Shown: positions 1 to 6,489, counted from the stretch's first letter. The stretch is 11,280 nt of DNA from an uncultured Muribaculaceae bacterium (GCA_958439725.1 CAUBWJ010000051.1:1-11280); one strand, 5' to 3'. Notes: a model not told the origin generated them from the letters alone. Translations and numbers: made by a program.

Positions 1-585
1 TACTTCCCCCATCGGTAATCCTTTTGTTACACCTAAAGAAATAAAAGTATCACCGTAATGATGTGCGTCGTAATCTCCAATACGAAGATTTCTAATCAGT
101 GCCTTTGCCTTATCATGACTCATATCTGTAATGTTCATTATCATTTTTTCAGCCTGTTCGCGATATACTAATAATCCATGAGTCTGTCGGCTAACTTCAG
201 GGTACAACAATGTGGGCACATAATTACCTGCTTTCTTTCGTCTAAAATACTTTTTTATCAGATTTTCAGTATACCTATGCTCTATATCTGTGGGAACGTT
301 ATATGCCAATCCCACAATAAATACCAGGTCTGCAAAATTGAGATCCGAATATTTTCCAGCTATAGATACTGCATATCCATTACACCACATTGAGAACCAA
401 CGCGCGCGGCCTTCTATCAGCTTAGAAATGATCTGACGGTCATTTGGAACAATTTTAGGATTTCCGAGTTCCTTCAAAAGCGCGTCCAAAGATTGTTGCA
501 TGACCGCCAATCTCGCCTTAGACCGCGTTGACCAGATATGCGAGATTATAACCTCCGGTTGCACTAAAGATAAATTAGATTCCAT
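1..585 (-). CDS. Partial stand-alone DnaE fingers-like protein (C-family DNA polymerase homologue), cut by the left edge
   Basis: Seen: reading the minus strand from the ATG at 585-583, 195 codons stay open to base 1, so the C-terminus is missing. The ATG follows an A-rich leader and a TATCTTTG -7 box. Residues 63-98 (W-F-x-M-x-x-N-G-Y ... N-F-A-D-L-V-F-I-V-G-L-A-Y-N-V-P) follow the order of the DnaE stretch containing F-x-x-E-S-x-G-M, F-E-D-(I/L)-(I/V)-A-L and R-P-G-P. Residues 136-144 (HGLLVYREQ) resemble the DnaE motif Y-G-(I/V)-x-(L/V)-Y-Q-E-Q. Residues 150-195 continue like the segment behind it. This region corresponds to the finger domain (PF17657). Inference: a divergent fingers module used as a separate protein, because the PHP domain and the catalytic aspartates of the palm would lie upstream and are absent; R-P-G-P is changed to Y-N-V-P. 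The alignment is from memory of DnaE. Composition is AT-rich like the neighbouring nuclease gene. Alternative: an unrelated hypothetical protein. Confidence 0.6.
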   Translation of the reverse strand, partial: MESNLSLVQPEVIISHIWSTRSKARLAVMQQSLDALLKELGNPKIVPNDRQIISKLIEGRARWFSMWCNGYAVSIAGKYSDLNFADLVFIVGLAYNVPTDIEHRYTENLIKKYFRRKKAGNYVPTLLYPEVSRQTHGLLVYREQAEKMIMNITDMSHDKAKALIRNLRIGDYDAHHYGDTFISLGVTKGLPMGEV

Positions 586-605
586 TTGCTTTTCTTTTTA
601 TACTG

Positions 606-613
606 CAAAGATA
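606..613 (-). promoter_or_regulatory. Bacteroidales-type -7 element of the DnaE-like gene
   Basis: The minus strand reads TATCTTTG, an exact match to the Bacteroidetes -7 consensus TAnnTTTG. It lies about 20 nt upstream of the ATG at 585, giving a short A-rich leader. No clear TTTG is seen at -33, where a CCGATT half-site (638-643) lies instead. The exact -7 match and its position decide the start of the DnaE-like gene. Confidence 0.55.
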
Positions 614-620
614 TCCACTC

Positions 621-643
621 AATCGGCAATACCATTTCCGATT
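621..643. repeat. Inverted repeat AATCGG/CCGATT inside the promoter of the DnaE-like gene
   Basis: AATCGG (621-626) and CCGATT (638-643) form a perfect 6-bp inverted repeat with an 11-bp spacer, spanning the -7 to -33 interval of the promoter at 606-613. The 9-mer AATCGGCAA at 621-629 recurs exactly at 660-668 in the neighbouring terminator stem. Position and symmetry suit a repressor operator, but a second hairpin is equally possible. No regulator gene is visible in the window. Confidence 0.35.
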
Positions 644-655
644 AAAAACAAATCG

Positions 656-685
656 AAAAAATCGGCAAAATTTCTCCTGCCGATT
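656..685 (-). terminator. Rho-independent terminator of the PD-(D/E)XK nuclease gene
   Basis: On the minus strand a perfect 8-bp stem, AATCGGCA (685-678) with TGCCGATT (667-660), encloses a 10-nt loop. The T-run continues to position 656, giving six T in a row. It starts 24 nt after the stop codon of the nuclease gene at 710. It separates that gene from the promoter of the next minus-strand gene, so the two are probably separate transcription units. Confidence 0.65.
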
Positions 686-709
686 CGTTTAGTTAAATAA
701 ATTTGATTT

Positions 710-1801
710 TTATCTATTGTTATTTTGGAACTTGGATTTCAGAATTGTCGCCACCTCTTTAATGACCGGATTTCCTTCCTTACCGGCAGAGAGATACTCC
801 TTTACTTTTGAAGTTCCATCATGAAAATTATAATCATCGTTACTTCCGATATAATCCCATGTGCCATGATTAAGTTTAACCCCAAAGTGCTCCGGTTTCT
901 CACATGAAACATAAAGTCTCCAGTCTATCAAAACCTTAATCGTTAAATTAGGTTCAAGTTCAATCTCTATACCCACAAGTTTTCCGTGAGAAATATCTTT
1001 TGTCTCATAATCTGAAGAAAGCTCCTGCCTGAGATCCTGCATAAACCTCCTTTTTAATTCCATGCGGCAATTTTCTATATTTTCAGCTATTTTTACAGCG
1101 GATAAATAGTTATCTCCGGATGTCAGAATAGTGTTTATTACAGTTTCCTTCATAATAAGTTTATTTATTAAATCCTGATACTGTTCAATATTATATGAGA
1201 TAGATGGACTGCACCTATCTTTGATAGCAGCAAGCCAGTCATTAATCTGACCGTAAGAAAGTGTAATCACATCATCAGAGGATAACGTGGATTTTACCTC
1301 TTGGTTATCTGTGCCAAGACTGTAACCAGACGGGCTGTTGCCGAATAGAGTAAGATAAACAAGGATATGGGGTTGATTGCGATCGTCAAGCGTATTATGG
1401 TAGCGAAGCAGCTGGCATTTCTGGTCACTTGCATATATTTTATTTTCTATCACCAGCACACATCCGGAAGCATCCTCAAGGTAAACATCAATCCGTCCCC
1501 CGGTTGGATGTTCATTTATGACAACCGGACCCAGATCATATTCCAAGACCACTTTGCTTACAGCCTCTTGATTGAATGCGGCTAATTTATCAGCGGCTAA
1601 TTTATCAGCGGCCAACTTTTCCAATAACTTTTCCAGACAATATGCACCGGCCTCATATGCATTTGGATTGATTAAAAAGCCTATCATAGCCGAATGCACA
1701 GTCTCCTTCTCGCCATTCCCTATCATGTCAAAGATAGTAGCATCATAAGTTCGGTAACCTATCTCTCTGATATCTGCAAGTAATTTATTGAGCTGTTCCA
1801 T
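710..1801 (-). CDS. PD-(D/E)XK nuclease superfamily protein (PDDEXK_4-like)
   Basis: A 363-aa soluble protein without signal peptide or membrane segment. Seen: E33 and H36-S37 in an N-terminal helix, E97 before GRIDVYL (D105), then VIENKIYASDQ with E119, K121, D126 and Q127, followed by QLLRY (130-134) and HILVYLT (145-151). The D-(x)n-E-x-K core with the trailing ASDQ...QLxRY matches the PD-(D/E)XK nuclease family PF14281 as I know it; all core catalytic positions are present. Residues 61-75 hold three tandem copies of (E/D)KLAA. The roughly 200-residue C-terminal part is not recognised. Inference: a metal-dependent DNA endonuclease; such proteins are common in accessory and defence-rich regions, but no partner here proves that. 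The start ATG gives the full conserved N-terminus. The gene is AT-rich against the GC-rich genes to the right, suggesting horizontal origin. It ends at a hairpin terminator and is followed by the DnaE-like gene. Confidence 0.8.
   Translation of the reverse strand: MEQLNKLLADIREIGYRTYDATIFDMIGNGEKETVHSAMIGFLINPNAYEAGAYCLEKLLEKLAADKLAADKLAAFNQEAVSKVVLEYDLGPVVINEHPTGGRIDVYLEDASGCVLVIENKIYASDQKCQLLRYHNTLDDRNQPHILVYLTLFGNSPSGYSLGTDNQEVKSTLSSDDVITLSYGQINDWLAAIKDRCSPSISYNIEQYQDLINKLIMKETVINTILTSGDNYLSAVKIAENIENCRMELKRRFMQDLRQELSSDYETKDISHGKLVGIEIELEPNLTIKVLIDWRLYVSCEKPEHFGVKLNHGTWDYIGSNDDYNFHDGTSKVKEYLSAGKEGNPVIKEVATILKSKFQNNNR
1579..1623. repeat. In-frame 15-bp tandem repeat within the nuclease gene
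   Basis: Two identical 15-bp units (GCGGCTAATTTATCA at 1579-1593 and 1594-1608) are followed by a third degenerate unit (1609-1623). On the minus strand they encode the repeated (E/D)KLAA peptide at residues 61-75. Unit length is a multiple of three, so gain or loss of copies changes the length of a probably helical linker without shifting the frame. Confidence 0.8.
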
Positions 1802-1920
1802 TGCTGCCGTAATCTAATTCTATCTGACATTACATCGCTAAAATAATTAATTATGCTCAGAATCACAACAAGCGCCAATGCTTTCCCCCAGCAAATCTAC
1901 CACTCAAATCGGAAACACCC

Positions 1921-1982
1921 CTTCCCCTTAACCTCTCTACCTAAAAAATCAAATCTCCTTCACTTCCCCTAACTCCCCACCT
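1921..1982. repeat. Imperfect direct repeat, pyrimidine-rich
   Basis: CTTCCCCTTAACCTCTCTACCT split as 1921-1942 recurs as CTTCCCCTAACTCCCCACCT at 1963-1982, with a start-to-start spacing of 42 bp. The opposite strand is correspondingly G-rich. It looks like decayed or dispersed intergenic repeat material; no coding potential is visible. Confidence 0.4.
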
Positions 1983-1994
1983 CCCATACAGCTA

Positions 1995-2021
1995 TTATAA
2001 GACCTTATAAGATTTATAAGA
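1995..2021. repeat. Three phased TTATAAGA copies with an internal palindrome
   Basis: TTATAAGA occurs at 1995-2002, 2005-2012 and 2014-2021, spaced 10 and 9 bp, about one helical turn. TTATAAG (1995-2001) and CTTATAA (2004-2010) also form a perfect 7-bp inverted repeat with a 2-bp gap. It could be a protein-binding array, a dispersed intergenic repeat or a bent or easily melted segment. The function is unknown. Confidence 0.5.
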
Positions 2022-2103
2022 ATTACCCGTCATCCTGAGCGTCCCCCGCAATCCAACCCATAGAACTTCTCCACGCCAACCCTTCCCGATAAAAATATTT
2101 GCC

Positions 2104-2111
2104 TAAATTTG
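2104..2111 (+). promoter_or_regulatory. Bacteroidales-type -7 element of the GH20 gene
   Basis: TAAATTTG matches TAnnTTTG exactly and lies about 65 nt upstream of the chosen ATG at 2177. The longer in-frame start (TTG at 2099) would overlap this box and so is unlikely to be translated. No clear -33 TTTG is seen at the usual distance. Confidence 0.5.
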
Positions 2112-2176
2112 TAAAGCGTTGCCGTCTGGCTTCCGCATGCAATATCATTCATCACCATTCAAATCCAGAATTTCCC

Positions 2177-4156
2177 ATGAACCACAGTCTTTTACATCTC
2201 GCCATAGCTGTAGCGGCATTTTTACTGGCGCCATTAGCCGATGCCATCCCCCCTGCCCGCTCCCTAAACCCCAAACCGTTTACCGCCCCCGAACTCCGCC
2301 AATGGAAAGGCGGAATAGGCACTCTCACACTTCCGCAATCGCCCGTAGTGGTATATTCCGACACCGTTCTCGCGCCGATAGCCGAAACGTTCGCCACACA
2401 ATACAAAGCCCTCACAGGCACCGCTCCTGAAATCCGCCTCGGAAAAGCCTCGAAAGGCGAGATTGCCCTCACACTTAAACCCGACAAGCGTCTCGGCGCC
2501 GAAGGCTACCGCCTCGACATAAACAAGAAAGTGGAAATCTCAGCGCCGCAAAAAGAAGGCTTAATCTGGGGCACCCAGACCCTTCTGCAGCTCCTGAGGC
2601 AGTCTGAGCAGCTCCCGGTAGGCACCGCGACAGACATGCCCGATTACCCGGTGCGCGGTTTCATGATTGATGCCGGGCGCAAGTACATCCCGCTCGACTA
2701 CCTCTATAAGCTCGTTGACGACATGGCTTATTACAAAATGAACCGTCTCCACGTGCATCTCAACGACAACGGTTTCAAATATTACTTCGATGACGACTGG
2801 GACAAAACCCAAGCCGCCTTCCGCATGGAATGTGAGAGTTTCCCGGGACTGACGGCCCGTGACGGCTCCTACGGCAAAGACGAATACCGCGCGTTCCAGA
2901 AATACGCTGCCTCACGCGGCGTCGACATCATAAGTGAGATCGACGTCCCCGCACATTGCCTGGCATTTACCCGCTACATGCCCGAAACCGCCAGCGCCGA
3001 CGGCCGCAACGACCGCGACCACCTCGACCTTGACAGTCCCGCCACCTACCGCATGCTCGACACCCTTCTTGACGAATATCTCGGAGGCGACAACCCCGTC
3101 TTCACAAGCCCCCGTTTCCACATCGGCACCGACGAATATCAGGGCGACAGCCTTACCATGGAGAAATTCCGCGCTTTCACCGACCGCTATATCAAAACTG
3201 TGAAAAAGTACGGCAAAAAGCCTCTTATATGGGGCTCGCTCAGCCATGCAAAAGGCCACACACCTGTCGAAACCGAAGGCGTGGAAATGTATCTGTGGAG
3301 CAACGACTATGCCAAGCCGCTCGACATGATTGATTTAGGATACGAAGTTGTCTCCATCCCCGACGGCTGGATTTATATTGTGCCTAAAGCCGGATATTAC
3401 TACGACTATCTCAACAACCGCAAGCTCTACGACGAGTGGACACCCGCCAATATCAACGGAGTAAAAGTCGAGGAGCGCCATCCCCAGCTCAAAGGTGGTA
3501 TGTTTGCCGTCTGGAACGACCATCCCGGCAACGGCATAACCGTGCGCGACATTCACCACCGCGTCATGCACTCCCTTCCGGTCATGGCCACAAAGACATG
3601 GAACGGTGCGGACGTAAGCCTCACCTACGACGATTTTGAAAAAGCCGCGCCCTCACTCGGCGAGGCCCCGGGCGTCAATTATCTCGGCCGGTTTGGCGAC
3701 ACCCCCACAACCGTGCTTGAACTCGCGGAAGTAGCTCCCGGCTCCACATTGCCGGTGGAGGAAATCGGTTACGACTACACCGTTGAATTCGACATCGAGG
3801 GTGCTACCGAAGACAAAGGCACCGTCCTTTTCCAGACCCCCGAAGCAACCCTGTGGCTCAGCGACCCCATCACCGGCAACATGGGCTACAGCCGTGAGGG
3901 CTACCTCAACAGTTTCCGCTTCAACGTTCTTCCTCAGGAACGTCACCATGTGAGAATTCAAGGCACAAACCGCACGGTAACCCTCTATGTCGACGGGCGC
4001 CTCGTCGACGACATGAACGAACGCTGGGTGAGCTACAACGGAGGCAAAAACAAGATGGCCCAGGTGCGCACTCTGGTATTCCCGCTTCGCAACGCCGGCC
4101 ACTTCCGCAGCAAAATAACCAATCTCAAGGTAAGCAACCACATCACCGACCGTTAA
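2177..4156 (+). CDS. Secreted GH20 family beta-N-acetylhexosaminidase with C-terminal LamG-like domain
   Basis: A 659-aa exported protein that should remove terminal N-acetylhexosamine residues from glycans by substrate-assisted catalysis. The start at 2177 places a signal peptide at the N-terminus: hydrophobic residues 5-20 and an A-D-A cleavage motif at 21-23 with no lipobox cysteine, so the product is probably periplasmic. Residues about 30-150 look like the GH20b alpha/beta domain. The (beta/alpha)8 domain begins at VRGFMIDAGRKY (159-170), where R160 matches the substrate-binding arginine, followed by HVHLNDNGF (192-200) and EIDVPAH (254-260). The catalytic Asp-Glu pair is D319-E320 in HIGTDE, and FAVWNDH (443-449) lies near the barrel end. 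Residues about 530-655 form a beta-rich concanavalin/LamG-like region with LYVDG at 603-607. HIGTDE replaces the usual HxGGDE and HLNDNGF the usual HLTDDQ, so this is a divergent GH20 subgroup and its substrate preference cannot be read. No SusC/D genes are adjacent. Confidence 0.88.
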   Translation: MNHSLLHLAIAVAAFLLAPLADAIPPARSLNPKPFTAPELRQWKGGIGTLTLPQSPVVVYSDTVLAPIAETFATQYKALTGTAPEIRLGKASKGEIALTLKPDKRLGAEGYRLDINKKVEISAPQKEGLIWGTQTLLQLLRQSEQLPVGTATDMPDYPVRGFMIDAGRKYIPLDYLYKLVDDMAYYKMNRLHVHLNDNGFKYYFDDDWDKTQAAFRMECESFPGLTARDGSYGKDEYRAFQKYAASRGVDIISEIDVPAHCLAFTRYMPETASADGRNDRDHLDLDSPATYRMLDTLLDEYLGGDNPVFTSPRFHIGTDEYQGDSLTMEKFRAFTDRYIKTVKKYGKKPLIWGSLSHAKGHTPVETEGVEMYLWSNDYAKPLDMIDLGYEVVSIPDGWIYIVPKAGYYYDYLNNRKLYDEWTPANINGVKVEERHPQLKGGMFAVWNDHPGNGITVRDIHHRVMHSLPVMATKTWNGADVSLTYDDFEKAAPSLGEAPGVNYLGRFGDTPTTVLELAEVAPGSTLPVEEIGYDYTVEFDIEGATEDKGTVLFQTPEATLWLSDPITGNMGYSREGYLNSFRFNVLPQERHHVRIQGTNRTVTLYVDGRLVDDMNERWVSYNGGKNKMAQVRTLVFPLRNAGHFRSKITNLKVSNHITDR

Positions 4157-4235
4157 CTCTCCCATGAAATCTCCGTTGCACCGGTTCCTGTTAAATTTTA
4201 TTTAGCGGGCTGTCCGGGTATTCGGAAAAAAGGTG

Positions 4236-4243
4236 TAAATTTG
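4236..4243 (+). promoter_or_regulatory. Bacteroidales-type -7 element of the transporter gene
   Basis: TAAATTTG matches TAnnTTTG and sits 46 nt before the ATG at 4290, predicting a leader of about 40 nt. It lies in the 133-bp gap after the GH20 stop, so the transporter has its own promoter. No hairpin terminator for GH20 is evident in that gap. Confidence 0.55.
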
Positions 4244-4289
4244 CACTTTCAAGAATAGCCAATATTATTTAACTTATTTCTGTAAAGCA

Positions 4290-5951
4290 ATGGACTTTTC
4301 ATGGTTAACGAGTCTGCTCGGCCCCGGCAACGAATCGCTGGCGAGCACGCTCGTGCTCTACTCGTTTGTCATTGCGGCCGGTGTGTTCCTCGGTAAGCTC
4401 AAGATTGGCGGTGTTTCGCTCGGCGTCACATTCGTGCTGTTCGTGGGCATCCTCATGGGTCATTTCGGCTACATTGTCAACCCCGAAGTGCTGAAGTTCG
4501 TCAGGGAATTCGGTCTGATACTCTTTATCTTCTCAATCGGTATCCAGGTCGGCCCGGGCTTCTTCTCGTCATTCAAGGAAGGTGGCGTAAGGCTCAACAT
4601 GCTGGCCGTCCTCGGCATTCTGCTCAATGTGGCGATAGTGCTGATAATTTACTATGTGCAGGGAGGCAGCACCTCCATCGAGGCCCTCGTGGGCGTCATG
4701 TCCGGTGCCGTCACCAACACTCCCGGTCTTGCGGCCGCACAGCAGGCTGCCGGAACAACCGAAGCCATCAACACAATGGCTATGGGCTACGCCGCCGCCT
4801 ATCCCCTCGGCGTGTGCGGCATCATCGGTGCGATGTTCCTCATCAAGGCCCTGTTCCGTATCAAGACCGCCGATGAGATCAAGGCCATAGAAACCGAGGC
4901 CGAGAACTCCATGAAAAAACCCGACATGGTTTCTATCGAAGTCACCAACCCCCTGCTCGACGGCAAGACTCTTCGTCAGATTCTCGACATTGTGCAGTTC
5001 GACTTCGTGATTTCCCGACTCATGGACAAGGACGGAAAAATCGTGATTCCCGTCTCCAAGACAGTTGTTCATACCGGCGACAAGCTCTATGTCGTAATCT
5101 CTGCCAAGGACACCGAGCGCTTCGAGATGCTCATCGGTCCTGAATGCGAGGTCGACTGGGACGAATGCACTCCCAGCCAGGTGGTATCCCGCCGAATCGT
5201 AATCACCAAGAGCGAATACAACGGTGTGGCTCTCGGCGCCCTGCGTCTCCATGCCGGCTATCAGCTCAACGCCACCCGCGTAAACCGCGCCGGTGTCGAC
5301 CTCCTCGCTTCGCCCAACCTTCGCCTCCAGATGGGCGACCGCATCACCGTGGTGGGCGACATCAACGACATCGACCGTCTCGCCAACAAGCTCGGCAACT
5401 CCATGCGCCGTCTCAACGAGCCCAACCTCATCACCATCTTCATCGGCATCATGTTCGGTATCATCGTAGGCTCCATCAACGTGGGCTTCGGAATGAAACT
5501 CGGTCTGGCCGGCGGTCCCCTCGTTGTGGCAATCCTCCTGAGCCGCTTCGGCTACAAATTCAAGCTCGTAACCTACACTTCATCCTCCGCATCCTTGCTC
5601 ATGCGCGAGCTCGGCATCACACTGTTCCTCGCCTCCGTGGGAATCTCTTCCGGAGCCGGATTCGCCGAGACCGTGTTCAACTACACCGGTATGTGGTGGG
5701 TAATCTGGGGCTTCATCATCACCTTCGTTCCGCTTATAGTCGTAGGTTGCATAGCACGCGGCGTCTACCGTATCAACTTCCTCACCATCATGGGTCTCTT
5801 CTCCGGCGGCTACACCGATCCGCCGGCCCTCGCCTATGCCAACGGAAGCACCGGCAGCGACGCGCCCGCAGTAGCATACTCCACCGTCTATCCTCTCACC
5901 ATGTTCATGCGAGTGGTGGCCGCCCAGGGTCTGATACTCTGCTTCATGTAA
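4290..5951 (+). CDS. AspT/YidE-YbjL family putative transporter with two RCK_C domains
   Basis: A 553-aa inner-membrane protein of the aspartate:alanine exchanger superfamily (TC 2.A.81; YidE/YbjL duplication). Seen: an N-terminal half of about five membrane helices (roughly 18-36, 42-61, 72-88, 102-123, 165-187) ending near the signature GVMSGAVTNTPGLAAA (135-150). Two soluble RCK_C (TrkA-C) domains follow at about 212-285 and 298-372, each with the G-D-(K/R)-(L/I)-x-V-V ending (263-269 and 349-355). The C-terminal half is a repeat of the membrane unit (about 379-398, 404-418, 438-454, 468-490, 498-550) carrying the matching signature GLFSGGYTDPPALAYAN (502-518). Length and the helix-RCK-RCK-helix layout are typical. 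Known members exchange amino acids or dicarboxylates, with the RCK domains probably binding a regulatory ligand; the substrate here cannot be told. The gene has its own promoter and ends at a strong terminator. Confidence 0.9.
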   Translation: MDFSWLTSLLGPGNESLASTLVLYSFVIAAGVFLGKLKIGGVSLGVTFVLFVGILMGHFGYIVNPEVLKFVREFGLILFIFSIGIQVGPGFFSSFKEGGVRLNMLAVLGILLNVAIVLIIYYVQGGSTSIEALVGVMSGAVTNTPGLAAAQQAAGTTEAINTMAMGYAAAYPLGVCGIIGAMFLIKALFRIKTADEIKAIETEAENSMKKPDMVSIEVTNPLLDGKTLRQILDIVQFDFVISRLMDKDGKIVIPVSKTVVHTGDKLYVVISAKDTERFEMLIGPECEVDWDECTPSQVVSRRIVITKSEYNGVALGALRLHAGYQLNATRVNRAGVDLLASPNLRLQMGDRITVVGDINDIDRLANKLGNSMRRLNEPNLITIFIGIMFGIIVGSINVGFGMKLGLAGGPLVVAILLSRFGYKFKLVTYTSSSASLLMRELGITLFLASVGISSGAGFAETVFNYTGMWWVIWGFIITFVPLIVVGCIARGVYRINFLTIMGLFSGGYTDPPALAYANGSTGSDAPAVAYSTVYPLTMFMRVVAAQGLILCFM

Positions 5952-5977
5952 CCCTGCGCCGGTTCAATCCCGCACAA

Positions 5978-6035
5978 TAAAAAGGCTGCCTGCTTTGCCG
6001 CATGATGTTGCGGCGGCAGGCAGCCTCACTTTTGC
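5978..6035. terminator. Bidirectional nested-stem terminator between converging genes
   Basis: An 11-bp perfect outer stem, AGGCTGCCTGC (5983-5993) with GCAGGCAGCCT (6016-6026), encloses a second 6-bp stem, GCCGCA (5997-6002) with TGCGGC (6009-6014). An A-run on the left (T-run for the minus strand) and CTTTT on the right (6029-6034) flank it. It lies between the stop codons of the transporter (plus) and thioredoxin (minus), so it can end both transcripts. Confidence 0.85.
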
Positions 6036-6047
6036 TATAGCTGTATT

Positions 6048-6365
6048 TTATTGTTCGTCACTCTTCGTGGCTATATGCTTGCGTATCTCGTCAACAAGGT
6101 CGGCCTTCTGATGCAGACCAGGCGCGCGCCACACGGCCTCGCCACTGCGGAAAATGATAAGCGTGGGCACTGACTGTATGCGATACTGGGCTGCCAGTTC
6201 AGGATTGCGGTCAACATCGATTTTGAGCACATTGGCCTCGTCGCCTACTGCGGCCTTCACTTCTTCGATAATAGGGCCCTGCATCTTGCACGGGCCGCAC
6301 CATGTGGCATAGAAATCCACCAGCGTGGGTTTCTTTTCATTGATAATATCTGTAAACTGGCTCAT
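6048..6365 (-). CDS. trxA: Thioredoxin
   Basis: A 105-aa cytoplasmic thiol-disulfide oxidoreductase that reduces protein disulfides, normally recharged by thioredoxin reductase. Seen: the active site WCGPC at 22-26 preceded by VDFYAT (16-21), the buried acidic region KIDVDRNPELAAQY (48-61), and the cis-proline loop SVPTLIIF (65-72, P67). Length matches the usual 105-110 aa and there is no signal peptide, which argues against a periplasmic TlpA/DsbA-like role. It is transcribed away from the nitroreductase gene from a shared upstream gap and ends at the bidirectional hairpin it shares with the transporter gene. The redox theme with the divergent flavoenzyme may be coincidental. Confidence 0.95.
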   Translation of the reverse strand: MSQFTDIINEKKPTLVDFYATWCGPCKMQGPIIEEVKAAVGDEANVLKIDVDRNPELAAQYRIQSVPTLIIFRSGEAVWRAPGLHQKADLVDEIRKHIATKSDEQ

Positions 6366-6439
6366 AATAAAATTATGTTTTGTGATTTAGGCTTAGACTT
6401 GGCAGCGGAGGCGAAACCACTTCCGTCTCCACGCTTTCG

Positions 6440-6447
6440 CAAAAATA
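6440..6447 (-). promoter_or_regulatory. Bacteroidales-type -7 element of thioredoxin
   Basis: The minus strand reads TATTTTTG, matching TAnnTTTG, 75 nt upstream of the thioredoxin ATG (6365). The predicted leader is about 65-70 nt. No -33 TTTG is apparent at the expected distance, so the assignment rests on the -7 match and its position. Confidence 0.45.
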
Positions 6448-6481
6448 ACAATCTCCCCTCCCGAATAGTTTTATTTTTTAC

Positions 6482-6489
6482 TACATTTG
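6482..6489 (+). promoter_or_regulatory. Bacteroidales-type -7 element of the nitroreductase-maf operon
   Basis: TACATTTG matches TAnnTTTG and lies about 52 nt before the ATG at 6541. It excludes the in-frame TTG at 6487, which falls inside the box. It is back to back with the thioredoxin promoter, about 35 bp away, so the two transcription units diverge from one small control region. Confidence 0.5.

Larger units (their letters stand above)
1802..2176. other. 375-bp intergenic region at a composition boundary
   Basis: No gene is seen here on either strand. It separates the divergent nuclease gene (minus) from the GH20 gene (plus). It holds a C/T-rich imperfect direct repeat (1921-1982), three phased TTATAAGA copies (1995-2021), the string GTCATCCTGAGC (2029-2040) and a -7 promoter box for GH20 (2104-2111). 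On the minus strand TAGATTTG (1899-1892) also fits TAnnTTTG and could serve the nuclease gene with a roughly 85-nt leader, but this is weak. Confidence 0.6.

Noticed and set aside
178..700. Plus-strand short open frames at 178-393 and 500-700
   Set aside because: They lie opposite, wholly or largely, the 195-codon minus-strand frame with recognisable DnaE-like motifs, and they have no promoter or family resemblance. The second also runs through the promoter and terminator region.
1917..1990. G-quadruplex on the minus strand
   Set aside because: Only three closely spaced G-runs of three or more are present; the next lies about 40 nt away. The canonical four-run pattern with short loops is not met.
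1995..2021. CRISPR-like repeats (TTATAAGA copies)
   Set aside because: The units are 8 bp and separated by 1-2 bp, with no spacers, no leader and no cas genes.
2099..2176. Upstream TTG start extending the GH20 protein by 26 residues
   Set aside because: The TTG overlaps the -7 promoter box. Starting at the ATG at 2177 gives a clean signal peptide, whereas the extension would put a charged non-signal segment in front.
4569..5252. A long minus-strand open frame (227 codons) opposite the transporter gene, and a 278-codon plus-strand frame at 5144-5980
   Set aside because: Both lie over a clearly conserved transporter frame with membrane helices and signatures. The predicted peptides are biased (His/Gly-rich or Arg/Pro/His-rich), as expected of shadow frames in GC-rich DNA.
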